A DNA stretch of 64,000 bases, taken from assembly GCF_900103835.1 (NCBI RefSeq), contig NZ_FNID01000012.1, positions 21,378 to 85,377 on the forward strand, given 5' to 3'. The position numbers and the translations under genes were made by a program. This stretch comes from Acetanaerobacterium elongatum (lineage in GTDB: Bacteria; Bacillota; Clostridia; Oscillospirales; Ruminococcaceae). The notes under the pieces are model-generated. The model was not told the DNA's origin. It searched no databases and worked only from the letters and a program-made list of their open reading frames with translations. This document shows, piece after piece, positions 15,314-23,161 of this stretch; the stretch's first letter is position 1, and each line of letters begins with the position of its first letter.

Positions 15314-15657
15314 ACAGCGCAGTCGAACTGCTGGCTGCGGCCAGAAACGATACCTGCGACATCTACCGCGCTATAAAAAACGCCACGGGCAGCATCACTA
15401 AGAATGAGGAGAAGCTGCTTTGCGCGGGTGTGCGCTGTAGACTCAGTAAGACAGATGTTCCGTCTCTTTCGCAGTCTGTCGCGGCTGCTTCTATCACGGC
15501 GGCCTATAAGGTGTATTTTGCGCCGGATCAGGATGTCCAGGCGGGTGACACTCTCATTGTCACCCGCCTTGGACAAACCTTTGAGTGTACGGCAGGAGAA
15601 CCGTTTCCGTATAACCTCAACAAGGTAGTGAAGGTGACGGTCAAAAAGATTACATAA
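15310..15657 (+). CDS. Head closure / stopper protein
   Basis: A 115-residue protein starting in the preceding stop. It is mostly beta-strand (CDIYRAIKNATGSIT, YKVYFAPDQDVQAGDTLIV, TFECTAGEPFPYNLNKVVKV), the beta-barrel layout of SPP1 gp16-like or phage head-tail joining proteins. It seals the connector after packaging. The frame is open far upstream, but ATG 15310 fits the family length and has AGGAGG before it. Confidence 0.7.
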   Translation: MNSAVELLAAARNDTCDIYRAIKNATGSITKNEEKLLCAGVRCRLSKTDVPSLSQSVAAASITAAYKVYFAPDQDVQAGDTLIVTRLGQTFECTAGEPFPYNLNKVVKVTVKKIT

Positions 15658-15671
15658 ACGGGGTAAGGCCG

Positions 15672-16151
15672 ATGGCAGGCGATTTCAGTACTCAGGACTT
15701 TGCACATTTCAAACAGGTTCTGAAGAACCTGAAGGCGGATTTAGATGTTGCCTCCTGTAACGTACTAAACAATGCCGTGAACATTGCTCGTCGGGTTACG
15801 GTAGAGAACACGCCAGTCGGCGACTATTCGCGCGAGGTGAGTTTTACCACCAAGGACGGCCGCGAGGTGCATTTCAGCGTTACTGGTAGAATGGGCGGAA
15901 CGCTCAAGCGCAGCTGGGATGTAAAGAGAGCCCGTCTGCAGGGAAGAACTTACGAAGCCGAGCTCTACAACACCGCTGATTATGCGCCTTACGTCAATGA
16001 TGGGCACCGTGTAGTTGACCGCGATAGAGTAACCATCGGGTATGTCAAGGGGCAGTTTATGCTTGAAAAGGGCCTTAACGCAGCCCGCGGAGAGATGCAA
16101 AATTTATTCAACGCTGAGATAAGGAGGGTGAAGCAAAGAAGTGGATTTTGA
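15672..16151 (+). CDS. HK97 gp10-like tail completion protein
   Basis: A 159-residue protein. The pattern VNIARRVTVENTPVGDYSRE, then GGTLKRSWDV, YEAELYNTADYAPYVNDGHR and KGQFMLEKGLNAARGEM is a good match to the HK97 gp10/neck family (TP901-1, XkdI-like). It joins the tail to the head. It overlaps the following GTG start by eleven bases. ATG 15672 follows GGGGTAAGG. Confidence 0.85.
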   Translation: MAGDFSTQDFAHFKQVLKNLKADLDVASCNVLNNAVNIARRVTVENTPVGDYSREVSFTTKDGREVHFSVTGRMGGTLKRSWDVKRARLQGRTYEAELYNTADYAPYVNDGHRVVDRDRVTIGYVKGQFMLEKGLNAARGEMQNLFNAEIRRVKQRSGF

Positions 16152-16566
16152 CTATATCAAGCAGGGGATAGCAGACTTTATTAAAAGTCTGTATCCAGAT
16201 GCTACCATATATGAAGACGCCATCCAACAAGGTGCGGCTTCACCTTCCTTCTTTGTTGATTTTTTCAGTGCAGACGGCACCGCAAGGCTGGCAGAAACCT
16301 CTAGCTTCGCTGTTGGATGTGTAATCACCTATTACCCGAAAGATATACGAACCAACGATGAAATTAACGCGGTGCGTTTTAATCTGCTGCAGCACCTGCG
16401 CCGGTTCTATACTCCGGCAGGATGGATGACTGTAAAGAACCTGACAGCTTCGGTAACCGATATGATACTGACGGTGACATTTACGGTACAGGTTGATATT
16501 AGTATGTTACCAGACGACCCGCTGATTCAGGCAGCACAGCAGAAAACCGAATTAAAGGAAGGTTGA
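16141..16566 (+). CDS. Tail terminator-like protein (XkdJ/DUF6838-like)
   Basis: A 141-residue protein; GTG start at 16141 with GGAGGGTG upstream. Features: YIKQGIADFIKSLYPDATIY, then PSFFVDFFSADG and FAVGCVITYYPKD with a C-terminal VTDMILTVTFTVQVDIS. This fits the tail terminator proteins that cap the tail and lie just before the sheath gene. The assignment relies on order and general pattern. Confidence 0.65.
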   Translation: MDFDYIKQGIADFIKSLYPDATIYEDAIQQGAASPSFFVDFFSADGTARLAETSSFAVGCVITYYPKDIRTNDEINAVRFNLLQHLRRFYTPAGWMTVKNLTASVTDMILTVTFTVQVDISMLPDDPLIQAAQQKTELKEG

Positions 16567-16571
16567 TTATA

Positions 16572-17846
16572 TTGATTCAGAATCAGATACTGCCCGGCGT
16601 ATACATAAACGTCGTGGCTGGCAAGCGCGGAGAGGATGTACTGGGAGTGCGCGGTATTGCCACCATTCCGCTTGAATTGGACTGGGGCGCACAGATTACC
16701 GAGCTTGCACAGGGAGAAAACCCATTTCCTAAGCTAGGGTATTTGCTCAGCGCTGCGCCGCTCGTGCTAGTGAAGGAAATCCTCAACTATGCCACAAAGC
16801 TTATCATCTACCGCATAAACAACGGCGAGAAAGCGCAAGCGACTCTTGCCGAAGGAATTACTGCAAAGGCCAGATATGCAGGCACGAGGGGCAACAGCCT
16901 TTCAGTGATTGTTGCAAAGGACGGTTCAGTGTTCGTAGTGAAAACCTTTATGGATACCCTTGAGGTTGACACGCAGATTATCAGCAAACCACAGGATTTC
17001 ATTGCCAGCAACTATATCGAACTTGAGGGCACCGGCAGCCTTGTAAACGCAACTGTAACTCTAACAGGCGGCACCAACGGAACGGTATCAAGTACCGCTT
17101 ATGATGATTACCTCACTGCGTTAGAGCTGCTCAAGTATAACGTCATTACCTACACCGGCTCCGATAACGCTGTTAAGAGTAAGATTGCCGCATTTGTAAA
17201 GCGAATGCGCGATGAGGGTGTACGTGTACAGGCGGTCATGAACGGCTTTGCTGCGGATTACGAGGGCATTATCAACAATACCATCGGTGGTATAAGTGGT
17301 GGTGTTGCACTGACAGCGGCTCAGACCTGCGCAACCAGGGCGGGCATCGAGGCTATGCTCGGTATCACAGCCAGCGGTACCAACATGGAAATTATCGGCT
17401 GGACGGATGTCAACCCGCGCCTTAATCGCATTCAGTTGGAAAGCCGCACCAAAAACGGCGAAAGCCTGTTTGTGATTAAAGACGGAAAGGTAAAGCTGCT
17501 ATACGACATCAACAGCCTGACCACCTTCACGGAGGAAAAGCCGAAAGACTTCGCCAAAAACCTTGTTATTCGCACCTTGGATGCCTATGTGATGGACCTG
17601 CAGGCCCTGCTTGATGAACAGGCTATTGGCAAGCTTCGCAACAACGTTAATGGCCGCAATCAGCTTAAGGGTATGATTGTGGATATGACAAAGAAGCGGT
17701 ATCTTGAGACCGAATCCATCGAGGACTTTACCGCCGATGATGTTGTGGTAGAAATCGGTACCGAACGCGACAGCGTGGTTGCTCACAGCGCCATCAAGGT
17801 GGTTGATACGATGGATAAGATTTATCTTACTGTAGTATCCCGCTAA
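16572..17846 (+). CDS. Contractile tail sheath protein (XkdK-like)
   Basis: A 424-residue protein. The TTG at 16572 lies nine bases after AAAGGAAGG; the in-frame TTG at 16563 leaves no spacer. LPGVYINVVAGKRG at the start, a middle domain (KARYAGTRGNSLSVIV) and a C-terminal ESIEDFTADDVVVEIGTERD with VDTMDKIYLTV are typical of the phage sheath family. Its presence shows a contractile (myovirus-like) tail rather than a siphophage tail. The sheath contracts to drive the tube through the envelope. Confidence 0.9.
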   Translation: MIQNQILPGVYINVVAGKRGEDVLGVRGIATIPLELDWGAQITELAQGENPFPKLGYLLSAAPLVLVKEILNYATKLIIYRINNGEKAQATLAEGITAKARYAGTRGNSLSVIVAKDGSVFVVKTFMDTLEVDTQIISKPQDFIASNYIELEGTGSLVNATVTLTGGTNGTVSSTAYDDYLTALELLKYNVITYTGSDNAVKSKIAAFVKRMRDEGVRVQAVMNGFAADYEGIINNTIGGISGGVALTAAQTCATRAGIEAMLGITASGTNMEIIGWTDVNPRLNRIQLESRTKNGESLFVIKDGKVKLLYDINSLTTFTEEKPKDFAKNLVIRTLDAYVMDLQALLDEQAIGKLRNNVNGRNQLKGMIVDMTKKRYLETESIEDFTADDVVVEIGTERDSVVAHSAIKVVDTMDKIYLTVVSR

Positions 17847-17866
17847 GGAAAGGAAGAAACGAATAA

Positions 17867-18328
17867 ATGAGTGAATTTATGCGTCTGCAGGATATGTTGT
17901 CCGGCCATGACGGCAATGTTTATATTACTCTCAATGGCAAGATACTGCCTGCGGGCATGATCGGAAAGATTGAAGCCAAGGAAAAAAAGACCGTCGAGAG
18001 CAAACGCCCCCTCGGGCAGCGAGTTATCCAGCACGCCGTTAGGGGTGTAGAGTATACCCTTAGCGCCACGCTGTATCATATCACTTCTGCATTCATTGAA
18101 GCTGCTAAGGCTTATAAGGATACCGGCGTATCTCCTGAAATAACCGTTCAGGTATACAACGAGAACCCGGTTCAGGGCAGAAGCGAGATATTGCTGCGTA
18201 ACGTTATCTTCAACGAAACGCTGTTCGCGAAACTGGACGACAGCTCAGATGACAGCCTTTCCGTCGATACTGACGGCACGTTTGATGACTTCGATATCAT
18301 TTCTAAATTCGGAGGGACGGCAACTTGA
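17867..18328 (+). CDS. Tail tube protein (XkdM-like)
   Basis: A 153-residue protein with start ATG 17867 after AAAGGAAG. Motifs LSGHDGNVYITLNGKILPAGM, then TVESKRPLGQR and LSATLYHITSAFIEAAKAYKD fit the DUF2001/XkdM family of tube subunits. It is beta-rich and stacks as hexamers inside the sheath. It follows the sheath gene directly, as in PBSX. The stop overlaps the TTG start of the next gene. Confidence 0.85.
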   Translation: MSEFMRLQDMLSGHDGNVYITLNGKILPAGMIGKIEAKEKKTVESKRPLGQRVIQHAVRGVEYTLSATLYHITSAFIEAAKAYKDTGVSPEITVQVYNENPVQGRSEILLRNVIFNETLFAKLDDSSDDSLSVDTDGTFDDFDIISKFGGTAT

Positions 18329-18711
18329 AAACCTTAAACGCTTTTTTAAACCCTGTTAAATCGGTCAATACACAGTTTGTTGTGTCGGAGCGCTTTGTAG
18401 AGGATGGTAAGGCTGTCCCGTGGGAACTGAAGGTGCTCTCCTCCGCAGAGGGTGAGATTGCTCTGCGGCAGGCATATATCAACGGCCAGATTGACGATAT
18501 CTCGCAGCGGTACGAATACGCGGCACGTTGTGTGGTGTATCCCGACCTTACCGATGCCGAGCTGCTCAAGGCCTACGGCGTACTCAAACCGAGCGACCTG
18601 CTCCGGCAGATGCTTACCGACACCGAGTTTGCCCGTCTGCTGGTCAAATGCTATGAGATTAATGGCGCGACCATGAACATGCAGGAACTGGTGGACGAAG
18701 CAAAAAACTGA
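18325..18711 (+). CDS. Tail assembly chaperone, zero-frame product (XkdN-like)
   Basis: A 128-residue protein starting with TTG 18325, preceded by GGAGGG. Contains PWELKVLSSAEGEIALRQ and YEYAARCVVYPDLTDAELLKAYG, then LLVKCYEINGATMNMQELVDE, the XkdN/phage tail assembly chaperone pattern. It is helical and binds the tape measure during tail assembly. It ends at TGA 18709, right after a slippery heptamer, and a second, longer product is made by frameshifting (see the next entry). This mirrors gpG/gpGT of lambda. Confidence 0.85.
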   Translation: MKTLNAFLNPVKSVNTQFVVSERFVEDGKAVPWELKVLSSAEGEIALRQAYINGQIDDISQRYEYAARCVVYPDLTDAELLKAYGVLKPSDLLRQMLTDTEFARLLVKCYEINGATMNMQELVDEAKN

Positions 18712-18878
18712 TAAAGCAGAGCAGAAAAGGGCGCGCAGACAGTTTCTTTGCCTACGCGCATTTTGCTCTGCAGAACTTTAATATCTTACCTAGCGTGTTT
18801 TTAGGGCTTCCCACAAGGGAGAAGGCGTTCATTATTGCCAGTATGCAGATAAACACCGAGGATATGAAGCAAAAGTAA
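18325..18878 (+). CDS. Tail assembly chaperone, -1 frameshift product
   Basis: The zero frame continues through gpG-like sequence to AAC at 18706-18708 and then, after a -1 slip on A AAA AAC (18702-18708), reads CTG ATA AAG ... to TAA at 18876-18878. This adds 56 residues (LIKQSRKGRADS, FFAYAHFALQNFNILPSVF, LPTREKAFIIASMQINTE) for about 184 in total. The extension has no good start codon or ribosome binding site of its own. Tail phages commonly make such a fusion protein in small amounts. It lies just before the tape measure gene, as expected. The frameshift is predicted, not measured. Confidence 0.8.
18702..18771 (+). promoter_or_regulatory. Programmed -1 frameshift site with downstream stem
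   Basis: Slippery heptamer A AAA AAC at 18702-18708, then a 7-base spacer, then a hairpin with outer stem GCAGAGCA (18716-18723) / TGCTCTGC (18764-18771) and inner stem GCGCG (18731-18735) / CGCGC (18755-18759). The zero-frame TGA follows the heptamer directly. Heptamer, spacer and stem sizes all match known efficient sites. Confidence 0.85.
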
Positions 18879-18890
18879 GGGGGCGGTACA

Positions 18891-20321
18891 GTGTCGCAGA
18901 CCTTTGGTGCGGTATTCAAGCTGACGGATAACTATACCGCCACCATGACAAAGATTATGAACTCCACTGATTCGGCAGAGAATAAGATAAAGAAAGCCAA
19001 GAAGGCAAACGAGGAATATTCGAACAGCTTTAAAAGGATTAAAAACAGTGCGCAGGACGCTGGCGGTGGTCTTAACACCATTATGAATAGGCTGACTGGT
19101 ATGATTACTCTTGCCTATGCGGGGCGGAAGGCCTTTGACCTGATGATGTCGGCACTGAATACCTCCGCACTGCAGAAGACGCAGGAAACCACATTTCAGG
19201 CACTGCTGAAAAATGATAAGGTTGGCTCGCAGCTCTATCAATATGTCGGTCAGTACGCGCAGAAATCTGCGTTAGGACGCGAGGATATCGCAAAAGGAGT
19301 AACCTCTTTCCTTTCTACGACGCGCGACCTTAACCAGATTGAGCGCCTCATCAAGATGACCGAGCGCCTGTATGCGAAGGACCCCACGCAGGGTGCTCAG
19401 GGCGCAGTATTCGCGCTCAAGGAGGTACTCGCGGGCGACGTGGTATCCATGCGCGACCGCTACGGTATTACCGGCTTCAGCGGCGAAAAGATTCGCAACA
19501 TGTCAGCGCAAGGCGATACCGCTGGGATGCTTGATTATATCGACCAGCAGCTTAACCGCTTCGGCGCGACGCAGGAGGTGGTTGACCGCAATTTTGCTGG
19601 GCTACTTACGCAGGCGAACGTATTCGCTTCCAACATGAAGACCGCCATCGGCGATGCTGCAACGCCGGTTATGGAAAACCTTGCCGGTGTGATGATGCGC
19701 CTTAATGAGATGATGCAGGCGGGCAGATTTCAGCCGTTCATCAACATGATGGTAAACGGCATGCAGATGATCGGCAACGGGATTGCATGGGTGGTGGAGA
19801 ACATCAACGTTATCGCGCCGCTGGTTGTAGGCTTTACGACCTCCATTTTGATATACAAGGGCGCCATGATGGTAGCGGCACTCTGGACGACCATTACAGG
19901 CATAGCAGTTAACGCCTTGGCAGGAAACCTAATAATGGCCGGTGCAATCCTTGCCGGTGTAACTGCCGGGGCGCTTACGCTCTCCGCTGCCTTTCAGGAT
20001 ATCGACGCAAGCGGCGTAAAAGACCTTAACGGAGTAAACCCCTCGGAGCTTTCAAAGGGCTTAGCTTCCGCGCCCGTAGAGGTAACCAACTCCTCGGCCA
20101 TCCCCGTAAAGGGCGAAGTATCCATCGAGAGCGAGGACATGCGCTATCTTATCGACCTTGAAAGCCAAAAGTTTTTTGCAAAGTTTTCGGTGGCCCACCT
20201 TGCACCGCAGATAAATAACACTTTTGGGGATATCCACCAAACCGCAGATGTTTCCCAAATTGAAGGGGTTATAGCCAATATCATTACCGAAGAAATCGAA
20301 ACCTGCGCGGATGGAGTGTGA
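18891..20321 (+). CDS. Tape measure protein (short)
   Basis: A 476-residue protein with GTG start after AAGGGGGCG. The N-terminus is helical and Lys-rich (MNSTDSAENKIKKAKKANEE), the middle has the phage tape-measure core (KEVLAGDVVSMRDRYGI, then MKTAIGDAATPVMENLAGVM), and hydrophobic helices follow (IAPLVVGFTTSILIYKG, AGNLIMAGAILAGVTAGALTL). The length sets tail length, so this would be a short tail. It follows the frameshifted chaperone gene, the canonical order. A C-terminal Glu-rich domain ends the protein. Confidence 0.85.
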   Translation: MSQTFGAVFKLTDNYTATMTKIMNSTDSAENKIKKAKKANEEYSNSFKRIKNSAQDAGGGLNTIMNRLTGMITLAYAGRKAFDLMMSALNTSALQKTQETTFQALLKNDKVGSQLYQYVGQYAQKSALGREDIAKGVTSFLSTTRDLNQIERLIKMTERLYAKDPTQGAQGAVFALKEVLAGDVVSMRDRYGITGFSGEKIRNMSAQGDTAGMLDYIDQQLNRFGATQEVVDRNFAGLLTQANVFASNMKTAIGDAATPVMENLAGVMMRLNEMMQAGRFQPFINMMVNGMQMIGNGIAWVVENINVIAPLVVGFTTSILIYKGAMMVAALWTTITGIAVNALAGNLIMAGAILAGVTAGALTLSAAFQDIDASGVKDLNGVNPSELSKGLASAPVEVTNSSAIPVKGEVSIESEDMRYLIDLESQKFFAKFSVAHLAPQINNTFGDIHQTADVSQIEGVIANIITEEIETCADGV

Positions 20322-20326
20322 AACTA

Positions 20327-21070
20327 ATGTACAACATATTCATCGGGGACATTGAGCTTTACGGCATCGAGGAATTTACCGAGACCGGAGGACGGGATAT
20401 AGAAACGCACAGCACCCTTGGAACGGGTGCTGTGCCTCTGTATGGTGATAAAGATTTACGGTCGTGGAGTATCTCTTGCGAACTGACCAATATCAAGCAA
20501 TCCTACCATGATGTATTTACCCAGGCATCTGATATCTTCGCTGCGTTTGACGCATGGCTTACAAGCGGCGCCGAGCAGCGGCTGGTAGTAGTCAACGGTG
20601 ATTACACCCTGTCTCAGATGGTAATACTCAAGAACTACAAGAAGCCTGAGAAATCACAGGGTGTATACGATGTGAGCATTGAGCTGTTGGAATACAAGGA
20701 AGTCAGCGTTCGCACGGCGGATATTCCGTATATCCAGCGCCCCGGGAAGATACCGGCGGTGCCGAAAGCGCTGGCGGGCAACCCGGCAACATTTACGAAA
20801 AAGGAAGATATTGATGCGGCGTTTAAGAGGTATAGGGCGGCAAAAGAGGGGCAACTTTTAGCGCTGGATAAAAGGGATACTTTAAGTCTTCAAGCGGATT
20901 TAAGCATAAGGAATGATGCGCTATTGGGTGAACCTGCTGGACGCAACCTTGATAAGGCTTTAGGTACAACTGATTTACATACTTTTCAATACATTGGTAG
21001 AGCTTACGACGATTGGGCGAGAAGATTCGCGGACAATTTAACAAAGCTCAATACCCCATTTATGGGTTAG
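20327..21070 (+). CDS. XkdP-region tail protein with unusual C-terminus
   Basis: A 247-residue protein; ATG 20327 is ten bases after GGAG, so it is preferred over the GTG at 20318. The N-terminal 145 residues (MYNIFIGDIELYGIEEF, LRSWSISCELTNIKQ, MVILKNYKKPEKSQGVYD) match the N-terminal tail domain of XkdP/DNA-circularisation-like proteins that lie after the tape measure. The family often ends in a LysM domain, which is not seen here. Instead the end is a more AT-rich helical stretch (AFKRYRAAKEGQLLALDKRD ... FMG). A recombined or replaced C-terminus is possible. Confidence 0.6.
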   Translation: MYNIFIGDIELYGIEEFTETGGRDIETHSTLGTGAVPLYGDKDLRSWSISCELTNIKQSYHDVFTQASDIFAAFDAWLTSGAEQRLVVVNGDYTLSQMVILKNYKKPEKSQGVYDVSIELLEYKEVSVRTADIPYIQRPGKIPAVPKALAGNPATFTKKEDIDAAFKRYRAAKEGQLLALDKRDTLSLQADLSIRNDALLGEPAGRNLDKALGTTDLHTFQYIGRAYDDWARRFADNLTKLNTPFMG

Positions 21071-21085
21071 CAATGGACGATAGTT

Positions 21086-21397
21086 TCATAATATTTTCTG
21101 ACATTCATCTGCGTTAAGCACATGGTAGGATTTAAATATTTTTAACATTTCACTCGTCTTATCATCTATCTGTTCAAGGTGGTAGAGTGATGCGGCTAGA
21201 TAAAATAAAGCTACCGCAATTATAATCGTAATAAACCATGTAATTAACATGGCGGTAAAATATACCGTATAGATATCGTGTGATTGCCCAGCAGTATTCA
21301 GTACATTACCAACAACTCCTCCAATGACAATACCCAGCACTAAACCACCGATTAAAACTACCCAAGCTAAAATATTATATACTGTTGATCTAATCAT
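21086..21397 (-). CDS. Membrane protein inserted in the tail operon, opposite strand
   Basis: A 103-residue minus-strand ORF between two tail genes, with AAGGAG before ATG 21397 on its strand. It has two strong membrane helices (YNILAWVVLIGGLVLGIVIGG and TAMLITWFITIIIAVALFYLA) and a soluble C-terminus. It is AT-rich compared with its neighbours, and its orientation opposes the late operon. These are the marks of a moron, a gene expressed from the prophage on its own. Function is unknown; superinfection exclusion or host envelope change would fit, but this is a guess. Confidence 0.6.
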   Translation of the reverse strand: MIRSTVYNILAWVVLIGGLVLGIVIGGVVGNVLNTAGQSHDIYTVYFTAMLITWFITIIIAVALFYLAASLYHLEQIDDKTSEMLKIFKSYHVLNADECQKIL

Positions 21398-21465
21398 TTT
21401 CTGTCAACTCCTTTCCCCCAATATACCACTATATACTCTAATTTACAACCTTTGGAGGTGACCCG

Positions 21466-22440
21466 ATGGAACTCCTTTTAGAAAACGCAGAAGTAGGTAA
21501 AGTCCTTGACCTCACTGATATTGCGGAGAAAATTAAATTTCAAGACCAGTGGAACAACGGCACCGCGAAGTTTTGTTTTGAATATCCGGCACAGGTAGGC
21601 GACATGTACCCCAACGGTTCGGTGGTGAGGTTCAAGTATGCTAACGCAGGCATCTTCTTCGGATACCTCTTTACCACCTCACAAGATAAGAGCACATATA
21701 AATGCACCTGTTACGACCAGCTGCGGTACATGAAGGCCAGCGATACGGTGATGCGTAAGAAGATGACGCTCACCCAGTTTGTCAACCTCTGCGCGGCGAA
21801 CCTTCAGCTAAGGGTAGGAAAGTTCGATAACACTGAGCTGGTGTTGGACGATTACCTGTTTGATGGCAAAACCTATCTCGACATGGTGTACGACAGCATC
21901 AAGGAGAACCTGCTCGGTAACGGGTATTACTATACCCTGTATGACAACTTCGGCGCGCTTGACCTGCGGGATACGCTGGATCTGCGTCTGCCGCTTGTGC
22001 TGGGCGATTACTCGCTGGCTACTGATTTTGAGTACAGCAAAAGCATTGACGAGGATACCTACAACTACGTCAAGGTGGCGCAAGACAACAAGGATGCGGG
22101 CGTGCGGAACAGCTACTGCGCCGAGGATGTCGGCAACATGAAGCGGTGGGGCAAGCTGATGTTCTATCATAAAAGCAGCGGCAATAAAAACGAGGCACAG
22201 CTCGCGGAGCTTGCCAACAACATTCTTGCTGCCAAGAACCGAGAAACGCAGACGCTCTCCATTGAAGCCATCGGTGACGTAAGAGTACGTGGCGGCAGCG
22301 GTATCAAGGTTGAAATTGCCGAGGCGGGGCTTGACCTGTGGGCGGTGGTAGACAATGTAACCCACGAATTTACTCGGTCGATTCACACAATGAAGTTAAA
22401 CCTGATTATAGGGGGGCCTCTTAGTGTCAAATCTACATAG
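21466..22440 (+). CDS. Baseplate hub protein (XkdQ/YqbQ-like)
   Basis: A 324-residue protein with TTGGAGGTGA before ATG 21466. The sequence (TAKFCFEYPAQVGDMYPNGS, then YKCTCYDQLRYMKASDT, LYDNFGALDLRDTLDLRLPL and a C-terminal VDNVTHEFTRSIHTMKLNL) matches XkdQ of PBSX and the gpD/gp27-like hub. It forms the centre of the baseplate where the tube attaches. The start of the next gene lies within its end. Confidence 0.85.
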   Translation: MELLLENAEVGKVLDLTDIAEKIKFQDQWNNGTAKFCFEYPAQVGDMYPNGSVVRFKYANAGIFFGYLFTTSQDKSTYKCTCYDQLRYMKASDTVMRKKMTLTQFVNLCAANLQLRVGKFDNTELVLDDYLFDGKTYLDMVYDSIKENLLGNGYYYTLYDNFGALDLRDTLDLRLPLVLGDYSLATDFEYSKSIDEDTYNYVKVAQDNKDAGVRNSYCAEDVGNMKRWGKLMFYHKSSGNKNEAQLAELANNILAAKNRETQTLSIEAIGDVRVRGGSGIKVEIAEAGLDLWAVVDNVTHEFTRSIHTMKLNLIIGGPLSVKST

Positions 22441-22741
22441 TGCAATCAAGCGGGTTGCGCTCAACAGTATGAACAACGAAAATCTCGCCGATGTGGTATA
22501 TGCCACCTATACTGGAAGCGGTCTAAAAATAGACGGGAAACCCGTTGCTGTACCCGTAAACATGATAGATATTCCTCATCATCTTACGGATTATGACGTG
22601 GATATGCAGGAAGTGCAGGGAGGGGCTCTGGTTGGAGAGCGAAAAACCTATCGCGTTTTTAATGCACTCAAGAAGAATGAGCGTGTAAGTGCGGTGCAGA
22701 AACGCGGCTCACAGCGCTACGCCATCATTGATCGGCTGTAG
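22424..22741 (+). CDS. Baseplate protein XkdR-like (DUF2577)
   Basis: A 105-residue protein; GTG start at 22424 overlapping the hub gene. LHSAIKRVALNSMNNENLAD, then a beta-strand YATYTGSGLKIDGKPVAVP and a short basic end fit DUF2577, the XkdR position in PBSX-like phages. The protein is small and structural. Assignment from order and pattern. Confidence 0.75.
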   Translation: MSNLHSAIKRVALNSMNNENLADVVYATYTGSGLKIDGKPVAVPVNMIDIPHHLTDYDVDMQEVQGGALVGERKTYRVFNALKKNERVSAVQKRGSQRYAIIDRL

Positions 22742-22753
22742 GGAGGGGTATGT

Positions 22754-23161
22754 ATGTTGCCACAGTTAGGATATCTGAACACAAGCACCGATTACACGCA
22801 TTTACGGCTCCCGTCAAAAACCTATAAGCTCGACATCAACAGCGGCCACATTCGTGGTCACACCGACGAGCTGTCAGCGATGGAGCAGGCTGTATATAAG
22901 ATTCTTGCCACTGAACGCTTTTGGTACCATATCTACACGCCAAACTACGGGGTGGAGCTGGACGGGCTTGTTGGATCCCGCAGAGAATATATCAAAGGCG
23001 ACATTGCTCGGCGACTGAGTGAGGCACTTACCGCTGATGACCGAATTACTGGTATAAGGAATTTAAACGTTTCCTTTAGTGGCGAGGAAGCTGGCGTATC
23101 TTTTATTGTGGGCACCATTTACGGAGACGTCATTGTGGAAAGGAGGGTGGCTCTTGGCTGA
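22754..23161 (+). CDS. Baseplate wedge protein XkdS-like (DUF2634)
   Basis: A 135-residue protein with GGAGGGG before ATG 22754. TYKLDINSGHIRGHTDELSA, then AVYKILATERFWYHIYTPNY and GVELDGLVGSRREYIKGDIA are typical of DUF2634, a gp25-like wedge component. It overlaps the TTG start of the baseplate J gene. Confidence 0.85.
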   Translation: MLPQLGYLNTSTDYTHLRLPSKTYKLDINSGHIRGHTDELSAMEQAVYKILATERFWYHIYTPNYGVELDGLVGSRREYIKGDIARRLSEALTADDRITGIRNLNVSFSGEEAGVSFIVGTIYGDVIVERRVALG

